Assembly (NCBI GenBank): GCA_034687125.1
Contig: JAQGBZ010000118.1
Span: forward strand, 1-64,000
From: Neelides folsomi
Taxonomy: Eukaryota; Arthropoda; Collembola; Neelipleona; Neelidae
Length of the DNA: 64,000 nt
Direction of reading: 5' to 3'
Shown: positions 51,417 to 62,929 of the stretch, piece after piece
Layout: every line of letters starts with the position of its first letter
How positions within the stretch are numbered: the stretch's first letter is position 1
Notes under the pieces: generated by a model
Database searches by the model: none
Told to the model about the DNA's origin: nothing
The model's input: the letters and a program-made list of their open reading frames with translations, nothing else
Program-made: the position numbers and the translations under genes

Positions 51417-53450
51417 CTCTAACTATTTGAATGTCGACAGAGTTTTATTTATTATAATGTTAAACACTAATCCTTAATAAGCAATTAACTACGCAGATTA
51501 TAGCACAAAGCCAAAGTTTACGTTTTTTTAACATTATGGCTGTGAGTGGAGTTTGGATGAATTAATTACCTCAATGATTACATGTACCTATACTTTATAG
51601 TAAATATATATACCTAATTATCGAGACATATTATATTGTACAAAATTGATATTTGATAGAAAAAGTACAATATTTAATTTATATAATAATTATGTAAATA
51701 TATCATGTAATTGTTAGAATATTACTTTTATGTATGTAATTACCTAATTATACTTCTTCCTTTTGGACTTCAACACTAAATTGGCTCATTTTTGAGTAAT
51801 TTGACATTTTGATTAAACGGACTTTGCCTCACTAAACCCATTTGAAAGTACATGTAAGGAATTTACTGGGGAATTGAAGTGAGTCTTGACTTTTCAGGAG
51901 GAGGTGCAGGTTTGTGTTGAGACTTCTCCCTTATCGATATGTTTACTCCGGTGGCTACAATTATTACTATAATAATTACAATCCTCGGTATCTCTATGTA
52001 CGGCGACCAAATTGACTCTCCCGTGTCCGGAAATGACTGTGACCCAACTTTGGTTATTTGCTTACCTTATGGCTCTGTTTTGAAAGTAAGCCTACAAATA
52101 TTATTTGTAGAATTAAAATTGAAATGTACGATAAGAGCCGAAGGCCGAGATGAGGCTTCCTCCGCAGTGATCCATTTAGATGACTTTTAATTATAATTGT
52201 ATCATAATGTATTTAGTTGATGATCGCCATTATTTTTGTGAATTTATTTATATTTTGTTACACAAGTGCGTTGCTGGTACGATTCCTTAAATATTGAATG
52301 TATGTTATTCTTGTAATTGTAAAACCAATTGTAAATATTATATAACATTTAAATGTGGAATGAAAGGAAGGATGGGCAAACTTTGTTAAGACATATCCTA
52401 TTGTGGATGAAACTATTATAAAGATGAACAGTTGATATCTGCACCCATTAAATGTGTTATTGTCAGGATGATCGGACTAATGTAAAATGTATGTTCGTTG
52501 TATAATGATCATGTTCAATGGTTGAGACTCTTAACGAGCCATTTTAAATTACGGAATTGATTTCGTTTGAGATTACGTCTAATAATCCTCATTACAGGGA
52601 TTCCAATTTACAAAATTGAGATTGATTTGACAGATATGATCAGTATAGCCTTGTGAGTCCAATCCCTTCCTTTCCGCTCTTTGATGGTGGGGAAAGAGAG
52701 GGGCGTTGAGTGAATCCGAAAAGACCATTAGGAATTTCTTCTTCTTTCTTAATTTATCGTGTGGATGATGGTAATTGAACTCTCACCTTGAGAGCCAGAG
52801 GAGAGTCGGGGAGGACTTACCCCTCCCCCTCTCCCCACCCAACTTCCCTTCACCTGAATACAATGATATGTAAAAATTCCCACATTTGTTCATACTTACT
52901 ATGAACATCGGGCTATATCTGTAATATTATATCCGTTGTATAAAAAGTCGAAATGGTATTAAATAAAAATGTTATGATACACTCAACATCTTTTTATTTA
53001 TTGACATTGCCCAGGAGTTCGACATTGACATTCAACTTGAATCATCATGTTATGATCCCATGCTCATTCAAACTTGAACTATTAAGGCCCATTCCAATTC
53101 CACCTTATGAAGACCATCAATCAATACAATATTTAATCTTCGCATATCCATAACCATTAATATCATTCAAACATTGGCAAATAATAATGAGTTTAATGAG
53201 CAATGGTAAAACCAGAACAAAGTCTTATATAACAACACTGTTACTTACTTATGTATCTTCTTAGGTATGAAAGAAGCATAAACATATGATATGGGAAAAG
53301 TTGGAAACTAATATATAAAATGATTAGAGATTGATTCCAAGTTGGCATATTGTGATAAAAACATAGTTTAAGTATTAGGTTCATAAATTACATAAGTCTT
53401 ACTGCATGTCCAATAAAAATATTATTTTAATCTCAACTTAATTTCCTCAT
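51417..53450. other. Intergenic DNA between SVWC gene and repeat zone
   Basis: Mostly AT-rich and non-coding. One exon-like piece at 51898-52086 has a good acceptor (TTTTCAG|G) and a donor candidate (AAA|GTAAGC) and is open in two frames, but no partner exons were found. The flank at 52690-52850 is purine- and pyrimidine-patterned without a recognised feature. Confidence 0.45.
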
Positions 53451-54640
53451 ATGTGTAGGCGAATAAAAATAGTTCTTGATAACTTCAAGACTTTGCACCC
53501 CGCTGGACCTACTGATCAGTTGAAGGGTAAATTAAATGCTCAAAATCCTCATTTTGAACAAAATGGTCTGATCGCATTCCAACTTTTTGACCTCCGGTCT
53601 GGTCCGTGTCCTAACAAACGCTATCAAAATCAATTGTCCGATCCGGACTTCAATCGGATCGTATATTTTTAAGTCTCTACGCGATCGAACACCAATTGGA
53701 CTTCCGATTCCGATCCAAGTCAGACGTTTTTCGTTTCCGGTCCTGTCGGGTTTCGATCGAAATCAGATTTTGTCCTGTCCAAATAGGACAGTTGCCTAGG
53801 TACTCTGCCGACGGAACATGTTGGGTGTTTTCTACCTCGAATTTTTCGTGTGCGTTTTTATTTTTAATTATTTATTTTTGAATACGAATACGTTAAATGT
53901 TATGTTTTTCCCCTAACTGGGAGTGGGTAATTTGCGCGCCTGCTGCCTTGCTAGGATGTCGTAGCTCTCTCTCAAGATCCCTCTAGTGTAATGTAAAAGA
54001 TCAAGATAGAAATCTGAGCGTGTATCAGGTTCGATCCTCCCCAGTCTCGTAGCTTTTCACTCGCTTAACTAAGGACAAGAGAAATCTATAGGTCTCAATG
54101 TCCTCTCAGGTCTCGGATTCATTTTTGAATGAATTTCATGATTCAAATGAATGTTTTTTTTAAATTTCCTTTAATATTTAATATGCTTTTAAAAAAATTT
54201 TAATTTCAATGACCATTTTTTCATACTCCCTTTTATTTTATTGTTGGACTTGAACTGGCACACTGGCAGATTGGATTGTCTTGGCTGATCGGACTGGAGT
54301 TCATTTCAAATTTTGAGTTTTTTTGGTCAGATCGTAAAAATTATACGGCAACCTCGAATCGAAGACGATCTGCATGTTGGTGCCATAATATAATTTAATT
54401 GGTTTTTTGCGTTTTTCTCTCAATGAATTTAAAAACCGAGGTTTAAGTTTCGAATCATTTTATTATTTATTTTCTTTTAGGAATGTGAAACATTAATGTT
54501 ACATTTTACAGAAATGTCCTTAAATATAAAATAGATAATATTTAGTATTTCTCTCGAATAAAAAAGTGAAAAAGGTACTTTATGTCTCATTTTGAACAAA
54601 GCGGACGGACGTTTTCAGAGCGAGTCTCGCATAATTAAAT
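53451..54640. repeat. Compositionally odd repeat zone, probably decayed mobile DNA
   Basis: About 1.2 kb stands out by repeated TCCG/CGGA-type words (GGTCTGGTCC, GTCCGATCCGG, CGGATCG, GGTCCTGTCGGG, GATCGGACTGG). Partly similar phrases recur at both ends: CATTTTGAACAAAATGG near 53552 and CATTTTGAACAAAGCGG near 54588. An antisense 18S rRNA-like fragment lies inside. No intact ORF, LTR pair or terminal repeat could be defined by eye, so the element type is unknown. Confidence 0.4.
53917..53988 (-). pseudogene. Decayed 18S rRNA fragment (antisense)
   Basis: Positions 53919-53949 match, as recalled, the reverse complement of the highly conserved eukaryotic 18S segment in the 5' domain (sense AAGGCAGCAGGCGCGCAAAT followed by TACCCACTCCC). 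The match continues with several substitutions to about 53988 (sense side around GAGGGAGCCTGAGAAACGGC in normal 18S). The flanks do not look like rRNA. A 70-bp partly diverged piece cannot be a working rRNA gene; it is an rDNA-derived fragment carried to this place. Confidence 0.75.
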
Positions 54641-56240
54641 TGTCTTTTTATAATAAATATTATAATGGCTCATCAAAACTGTTGATGATTTGAAAATTAT
54701 ATAGATATTCTCTTCCTTAACGAGGAAACACATTGGTGATGAAGATTACAATATATAACTATTTGTAAACTTATACATAGACAATATAAACTTAACAAAT
54801 AAATACATAATAAAATTGGTAGAAATGTTCTGAGATAAATAAAAGTTGATCGTGGAATTACAAATGATTTCACTTAAATTATTTAACTGCTACATCGTTC
54901 GTGCAACATCACATCATCATTGTATAATAAATATTAAAATTCAAGATGAACCACCGAGCTTTTGAAGCAATTCATTTGAATTGCCATACAACGGGGAAAT
55001 TCCACTTCAATTATTGGAACTAATCCTTTCTCGAAAGTCACTCGGAAAATCGTTTAACTTGTCCTTTTTGTTAAATTAATTCTGTTTTACATTATATAAT
55101 TGTAAACGTCATTTGTTATATAAATATTTTTTAAATTGCTAAACATAATTTGACGATGCGATGGTTGAATAAATAGTGATTGACATGCAATTTTATAATT
55201 CTTAAAATAATATATGGTATTCTATTAAAGAATAGTTTGGCTTCTATTTTAATTCTATTTAGCCTTATAGATTCTTATGACATGGAGTGAGCTCGATTTC
55301 AGATCTTTCATAGAGACGATAAATTTTCAAGTTTAAAAGAGACACATGAACCCATTTGTTAATACATTTACAGAAATACAATATAAATATTGTCTTAAGC
55401 AAGAAACACTAGGTGTTTTCACTGAATAAATAAGGAATTTACGCTAAATAATATGAGAAAACTAACATTATTGTAAGAATGTCTTACATAAGTTGATTCT
55501 CAATAATTATAATTTATAAAGCTATAAATTAACAAGTCAATTATATATAAAATAGGTAAAGGAAATACACATTATGAATATTATTATTAATTAGTAAAAC
55601 ACATATATGTTTAAGTGAAATTCATATAAGTATAACTTGATTGATTTGTATAAAATGTGTCAAATAAAATTATTGTTAATATGTATATGAATAAATATGC
55701 AAGTATTTATATACAAACAGTTCCTTATATTACTTGCCCTTTCAAAGGACTTGCAAAATTATATATATTTTTATACGTATGCATATCATAACATAATCAT
55801 AACACATCCAAGGTCGAGCTATAGTTTTAACAATTTACTGACATAATATTTATGCATATAAATACATAAATTACAATTTACTAAACATTACATAATTATG
55901 CTTATAATATTTAAAGGCATATCTACCATTTGCGCACAAGATAAATCTGTATTAGATATAAAATGGTCTAAAAATTATTCGTATCTAATTGATTGGAGTT
56001 TCAAGTTAACTCTCGTTTGAACATAATTGTGAATAAAAAGTAGAAAAATTAAATTGTGAGACTCAAATAAAAGAGCCGTTGTATAAATGCATAAATATAA
56101 AGCAAATCTTATGAACAAATTCACATGATTTGATTACGAGATAAGTAGAGATAAATTAAAAAAAAGATTGTTTGGTTCGTAGCTGCTGCGGGCCAAATGA
56201 CTCAAACTTCTCATTTTTCAACTGTCATGATATGAAAAAG
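54641..56240. other. AT-rich intergenic DNA, convergent 3' flank
   Basis: This stretch lies between the repeat zone and the 3' end of the four-TM gene, where the plus-strand and minus-strand genes converge. It is strongly AT-rich and has no supported gene or element. Confidence 0.5.
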
Positions 56241-57374
56241 TCAAGGAAGTGGAACCGTCGACGTCGTCGAGTGTGGCGTTGTCGGTCGTGAGCCCGCCAT
56301 ACTTTGTGTCGCCAAACTTGTCATTGTTCCCATCTACTCAAACATGAAAAATGTTAGAATTGTATCAGCATTACATAGTTTAAATATTTTATTAGGTTAT
56401 TATAAGATGAAAATTACGTACTCTCAAATGAGCGAGGTCTTCAAGCTTTGTGAGATCCGCCAACTCCAAATAAAGCGAGTAGACAAGGGCCCAGCCAAAT
56501 AAGTTCAAAGACGTGAATATGATCCAGAAAAGACACATGATGATATTGTAAGCGAAGATCAGGTCGTTGACAATTGCAACAAAAATGAACGCAAAGAGTC
56601 GCCAGGTAGCAAATGCCAACATTGATACGAGCCAAGGAACCATTTTCTGTTCATATTCCTAAATTCACAATTCCTTTTTACAAATTGACCATTAAATAAT
56701 TTACATATTTATTGTAACATATACACTATTGTAGTAATAAAGTTATTTGAAATTGAATTTAATCACCTTCCGGAGGGCTTGAACGAGCATTATACTCGTC
56801 ACGAATAGGACCATTCCTCCAAGCATGGAGAAAACAGCGATTGTTATAAGAATATTTCGAACTGGAGAGAATTAAATGATTAAACAATAAATAAATGATA
56901 GTTATATTATAATCGATATTTAATCTTCACTCACTGTGTTTGTTCCCAACGTAGACAAAGTCAAAAGATATGATATAATAGCCGGAATGAGAACTCCCGG
57001 GAGCCGCTTCCTCCAGGCAATAAATGTCGAATATGGAAGTCCCGATTGTGAAAATGCTTAAAAACTAAAAGCCCAATTAAATTTAACTTATTAATTCCTT
57101 ATTTTAAAAACTACAATTTCATTAACTATTGACGTGATCATGTCAAATTATATCTTATATTTCAAATATTGTCAAAATTGACACTTACAAAAGAATAAAG
57201 CGATGTGAGGAAGGAAAGCCTCTGGATATCAGCTCCAAAGACGTTTTGTAAAAGAGGTCTTCTGTACCAAGGGATCTGAAGAGACTTCACTGACCTCGAT
57301 GACCTCAATCCAGTTGATCTCGTGGTCGTATGGGAATAAATAGACGGCGTGCCGATACTCGGAGCTCGCTTCAT
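56241..57374 (-). CDS. Conserved four-TM membrane protein, DUF4728-like (tentative)
   Basis: Minus-strand exons, in reading order: 57374-57189, 57064-56935, 56861-56767, 56658-56422, 56333-56241; 741 nt, 246 aa. A cytosolic-type Ser/Thr/Arg-rich N-terminus ends in IPWYRRP. Four hydrophobic helices follow (about 54-74, 107-131, 147-170, 171-200), with the loop LEEAAPGSSHSGYYIIS between the first two, the link ALRKEYEQKMVPW, and the C-terminal SRPTTPHSTTST motif. I recall very similar uncharacterised arthropod proteins, probably Pfam DUF4728, but the family name is not certain and the function is unknown. The ATG at 57374 is preceded in frame by a stop across the inferred 5' UTR splice (donor at 57913, exon ending 57914; acceptor before 57379). 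The last exon is open in two frames; the chosen one uses the AGA|GTACGT donor. Confidence 0.8.
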
Positions 57375-58070
57375 CTTTGCTGATAAATGAACTTAAAAGT
57401 GGCAAAGTGTTCACAAGATGTTTGATGAGATTGAAGAAAATAAAAATTTCGGTTCAATTGATCTCTCGCTGACTCAAATATTTTCAACTAGCAAAACGAA
57501 ATGGGAGCATTAAAAGAAAGAGGAAGAAGAGGAGAAAAATCCCCCGTTCACTTCTGCTCAATTATTTGCATTTTTAAGTCCTGACTCAAAATTTAAATAT
57601 TCAAATGAGTCATTTGAAAATTAAATAAAGTTCCGAGTAAATGCAATGTTTGTTTTTATCACTTCTTTTCTCTTTTCCTATCGTTGAGAAACGTTGAGAA
57701 CTCCGAAGCGACGTTTGAAGGAATGCGGGCAAACTGAGATTCTGCGGAGATTGTGAAGGGCTTTTCCCCGAAAACTCTAAATCGGGAAGATTGAGATTGT
57801 CGAAGTCAACGGAAATTGAGATTTTGTTGGACACGCCCTGCCTATGCGAAGGTGAAGTATCCTCCCCCAATCCCTTCTTTATCCCTCCACCTGTGCTTGA
57901 TTGGGAAACTCACCTGAGCCAAGTGGCGGCCTCCAAATCCAAACCCTTCACGACTCAAAACCTTAAATGAACAACAACGTTGACGTATGGGGATGAAATA
58001 AGGGTAGATTTACTATACAAGGAACGACGTTCAATTAGAAACCACTTGGAAGCCTCTTTCGTATCGAGCC
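57375..58070 (-). other. Inferred 5' UTR intron and non-coding exon of the four-TM gene
   Basis: On the minus strand GGCTCAG|GTGAGT gives a strong donor, with the exon edge at 57914. It pairs with the acceptor TTATCAG|CAAAG whose exon starts at 57379, five bases before the start codon. The spliced leader would carry an in-frame TGA upstream of the ATG, supporting that start. The 5' end of the exon, perhaps near 57990-58060, cannot be placed. Confidence 0.45.
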
Positions 58071-60408
58071 ATTGTCATTAATATACTAAATAATGCATAA
58101 ATACCATATGTTAATAATTAATTATTATTCTTTATGTATATGAAAATGTGGTGCTTAGTGTTATCAGAATGCTCTTAGAATAATTCAGCACTTTAATAAG
58201 ATTTAATCAAGTTTCAAAATCGCGAATACACATTTAGATTTAATGGGGAATTTATAATACTATAGCCATGGACATAGAGGTACACATGAGTTAAACATCA
58301 ACACTTTTTGTCAAATGTTTAACTGAATAGCAAAGAAAGAAAAAAGTTTAAATATATAAGCAAAATAGGAACTGGATGCAAAAACTTTTTTATAACTTTA
58401 GTTCAAATGCATTATTCAAGACTATTGCGCATTTATGTAACTTATATGTACATTATTGTATGTATATAGATATAATGCTTATAATAACAAAAACTAGGCT
58501 TGTAAAGAATCTTATAGGATCTATAACTTTTGACTTTCATTTAGAGTAAATTCTTGTCTTTGAAATTATCAAAAGCAGTCTAGTGTTCTATGTAATGTAA
58601 TTAGTGGATCTTTAAAGTATCTTTCAGAATAGTTGGTATAATTAAAAGATTTTTTACTATAAACAAGGGCATTAATGGTCCATTAAATACGGCAAGCATA
58701 CGAAAACTTATTAACATGTTATGTGGAAGATTTCTAAAACTATCAATTTCCCTTTTAGAACCATTTTTTCACCAGAAGTTTTTTAATCTAATTAGGCAGA
58801 ATTAAGCACAAATCACTCATAAACATTTACAATATTAAAAATTCTTTGGCATATACACTTTTATCATAAATTCATTCCACGGTGTTTATAGTAAGTATTT
58901 AGAGGTATTCCATATTTGAAAAAAATACAATGTTGGGATATAAATCGATTATAATGTATTTACATAAAATATAAAAAATCATACATGCTATCAAAAATCA
59001 ATAAATTAAACTTGAATTTGCTTGTAAATAACACAATAAAAATGAAATTGAAACTAACTATAAAATATAAATTATGACTAAAAAACAATAATTTGTGAAA
59101 GTTTACATTGTCTTGAACATACAGTTTTCAAGTAAACACGTTAACTATGCATAATAAATATATTCAGTATTTGCATATTGATAAGGAATGTATGTCTTAA
59201 ATAATTATAATTATATTTTCCCTTTAATAAATATATCTCCAATAACTAAAATGACTTTAACAGAGATAAATGAATTATAAATTCAATTTCAAAATACATC
59301 ACAATGGTTTATGAAGTCATCACAGTTCGTTTAAAGACATTGTTAAAGTCTCATTTAAAAAACGGTTGAAATCGACGCGATTCAATTGTACTTGAAACGA
59401 ATACTTTATATATGTGTATATACATCTTCATAATGTTTAACAAAGATAACCAATTAAACTAGAATATTACTAACCAAATCATTTAATAAAGGGACATTAC
59501 GTGATGTGAATATTTATGTAAACACAATAGATTAGTTGTTACTACATATTTATAAAAAGTATTCTGGGACAATTTAAAGGTTAGTACAGGTTTAAGTGAT
59601 GAATTGAGTCAAGTCAAATATTTAATTATCTATTTACTATGTGATTTAGCCCTGTATTTTGATTACTGTTAAATACTTCTACAATAATATAATATGTATT
59701 ATTACTATATCTGTCTATAATATACATATATATTTCTTTTTTTCAACAAATGATTTTTCTTGAAGAGGTACAGAAGACATGTAAATGATAAAGTATAAAC
59801 GAATAATTCAATTGAAATCGATAGCACACTCTTATTGATAAACAAAATGACATTAAATAATTAATTATATCTGCCTATTAGGAATACTGCAGACAAATTT
59901 CATAAAATTTCACCTTACATTCTTTTATGCAGAGATAAGTATACAGTTATTGTATTTATTATATATTATAATATATATTTCATACTGCATAATTATGCAA
60001 GGTAGCTTTACAATACTTTCAAATAGAGTTTTAATTTCCATTATTCTCAATATTCCATCTTCTATCTTTCTTGTATTGGTGTTCTTACGGTTTGATATAT
60101 ATTTATTTATAAAATTTCAATGAATTTAAAGATAAATTAAATTTTCTTTTTGATAAAAGTTTAGTTCAATTAATTAATATTTTACATATATTTCAATGCA
60201 AGAAGTTGTGACCACTTTATGGTTATATAACAACTAGTTAAGAAGTACCTTAGAAGCGTCATTGAAAAGGAAACGGAAGAATTATCAATAATTTCGAGTT
60301 TAAATTAATATTTTGAATATCGTCGTCAATAAATATTTTATACACTTTACAATTCTGGCTAAAGCGGAAATTACAATTATGAATTTCATATTTTGATAAA
60401 AAAGAACC
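58071..60408. other. AT-rich intergenic region
   Basis: No coding exon on either strand could be supported. On the minus strand an AATAAA poly(A) candidate for the transporter gene lies at 60117-60112, about 290 nt after its stop codon. Confidence 0.5.
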
Positions 60409-62929
60409 TCATTCTGAATTAGTCGAATTGACATTCAGGATATCCCGAATGCTCACATAGGATCCGGCTAAAAAGCCAATCATCCCAAATAAAATGAGAC
60501 CCAAATTTTTGACAAGAATCCATCTGTAACTTCCATAGCCAGTGGCCCAATTGGTCAGTATGGATATAATTGGTGGGAAGATGAGAGCGAGAGTGGAACT
60601 ACTCACGGCACCGACGAGAGCAATAAAAAGACTTAAATCCGGAATCAATTCAGCCAGAATAACTTTAAAGACAAAATATGAATAAGTGATTGAAATATAA
60701 CTACCTAAATGTAAATATGTTGATGAATATAAAGATGCAATAATTAAAGTTCTTACAAGTTAGGAAAACTAGGAATGAACGAAATGTGAGTTCCATAATC
60801 CATTGCATCCGTTCTGAAGCAAGTCGAGATTTTAGAGAAGGCCACATGATGTCAATCGGCACATAAAATTGAAGAGCGTAGGAGAAGAATATTGAAATGG
60901 CCATCATGATTCGAACCAATTCAGCCAGCCTTCAAAAATCATCGTATTATTTTTTGACTTTACTTTTATCGGACCAATTTAAAATTGTAATATACATCAA
61001 TTGTTTAGAAAATTAATTTACTTGATCCTATTAATTACATATTTATATTAGCGTATATTACCAGTGTTTAGGTAAATTGAGTGTAATACTTCCAGCAATA
61101 TTATCTCCGTATTTGAGATATCCAAAGAACCCAACTGATGTGTACAAGATGGCAACGATGAACATACTCACATTTAAAACACCACAAAAACCTCCAAAGT
61201 CATGTGGATTCTTCATGCTGTTTTCAAGCGGTAAAACCTGAATGTTAAATCATATGTTTTCAATTGTCAATCCATTAAAATTAACGAGTAAAAATTATTA
61301 AATGGGGACAGATACATAATCTATGTATATGTCTGATATAGAACACGAACCATGCCAATTCCTTCAAATGCGTAAATGGCAGTTCCAAAGTATAAAGGAA
61401 GTTTTCCCAAAGAAGAAAAGGAGGGTCGCGAGTCCACTGGAGGAATATCTTGTAAAATGTAGTAAAAGATGATTCCAAGACCAGCAGCCATACAGACATT
61501 GGCAATCATGGAGACCGGAGCCAAATACTTGAGATTTCGAAGCCAATTGAGGAGAATCATCGGGATAAGAATAATCACCAAATAAGTTTTCACGTCAATG
61601 TGAATTCCAAATTGATTTTGCATAATCTGAAAAAATTCATTTCAAAATAAATAAAATACTTATTTTTATTAAAGTCTAACGAGTAAGAGTTTTATAATTT
61701 TATCCCCCGATAATTTTAAATTTATTAGGCAAATTTGAATTTTTATTATTGTGAATTTTTACTATGTCGACATTCGTTGCAACAAAGAGAAAGTAAACAC
61801 AGCAGAATCCAACTTGTGTGATGCACAGAAAAGCGTTGACAATGGTTCTGTAATTAAATTTAATTTAAAAATTATCCGCGTCAGTGTAATTCTCATGCTG
61901 TTTAAATATAACTAACCTTGCAACTGTTGAGAATCGACGAAGTGAAGGCGGTCCAACTCTAAATGCCGTTTCTGCAACTTGGGCAAAATCCATCTTTGGA
62001 ACTTGAGTTCGACGAGAGAGTTCATGGGCACATTGGACCTTCAATTAATTATATATTAGAGAATAATAGAATAGATTATAATTATAGATTAAGTATTATG
62101 GTAAAATGAGATGAGTGGGGCATACAAGGATATTCATCGTGTGAACACAGATATATCCAATGATGAGGGTCGAAAATGTCCCAACCCAAATTCCAGAATT
62201 CTTAAAGGCGTTCGGCATCGCCAAAATCCCAGTTCCAATGTTTCCCTTGAGAAGGTGAATCATCGTCTCCGCGTTCCTTTGTTTCAAATACAAATAAAGG
62301 ATTAGCTTGGCACACCAAAATATTAAATGATAATCATTAGTCATGCGAGTGTAGACAAAAAGTCATCAAGTCAAGAAGACGTTTTACCAAATAAGGTCAA
62401 GGAATAATACAATTTTATGTCAGTCATAATAAACTGCAATGCAGCGTGAATTGAGATTAAACATTTATCCTGTTTAACATTATAAAATGATAGGAAAGGG
62501 GATTCAAGGGATAAAGTTCAAGATTGAGGATTAGCTGCCTTTAATCCCAATTAATGAAATCCTAATTTTATTAGACAGGTTGAAGATTGAAATATATGCA
62601 TTGTGCAATGATTCTTACGATGTTGGATATTCGACTGATCTTTGGGAAATCGGGTCATAATGCTCGCCAGTGATTGAATAGTCGTGGGCGGCTGTTGGCT
62701 TCGCAAGCGAAATCCCAACTGTGTCTCTTTGGCCTTGTCTTGAAATTCGCAGATTGTGATTCTCCACTTCCGATTCCCCATGACTAAAATATTTTTAAAA
62801 ATAATTGAAATCCATTATCATTTTGGAAAATTTCCCAAGACATTTATAAAGAAAGAATTCGAGGAATTACCTTTGGTTGTCGTAATCAGGCTGAAAAAGG
62901 AGCGGCTCTGACTCCTCTCTTCGACTCAT
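60409..62929 (-). CDS. SLC36-type (proton-coupled) amino acid transporter, 9 exons
   Basis: Minus-strand exons, in reading order: 62929-62871, 62783-62619, 62276-62126, 62038-61917, 61847-61763, 61626-61351, 61237-61062, 60929-60757, 60662-60409; 1461 nt, 486 aa, the normal length, with all phases matching. A polar N-terminus (1-74) precedes the first helix with the family hallmark HLLKGNIGTGILAMPNAF (82-99, substrate-binding GTG). A series of hydrophobic helices follows (about eleven expected), with further family landmarks YAFEGIGMVLPLENSMKNP at the exon 6/7 junction and FFGYLKYGDNIAGSITLNLP. SLC36/PAT proteins move small amino acids with protons at the plasma membrane or lysosome and can feed growth signalling. 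Which paralogue this is (path-like or another) cannot be told. No frameshift or missing segment was seen. Confidence 0.93.

Noticed and set aside
54028..54037. GGTTCGATCC, resembling a tRNA B box
   Set aside because: The flanks do not form a T-arm or acceptor stem and no matching A box is placed correctly. Not a tRNA gene.
57610..57870. 86-codon minus-strand ORF in the four-TM gene leader
   Set aside because: It lies within the inferred 5' UTR intron and has no family resemblance. The start at 57374 is supported by an upstream in-frame stop.
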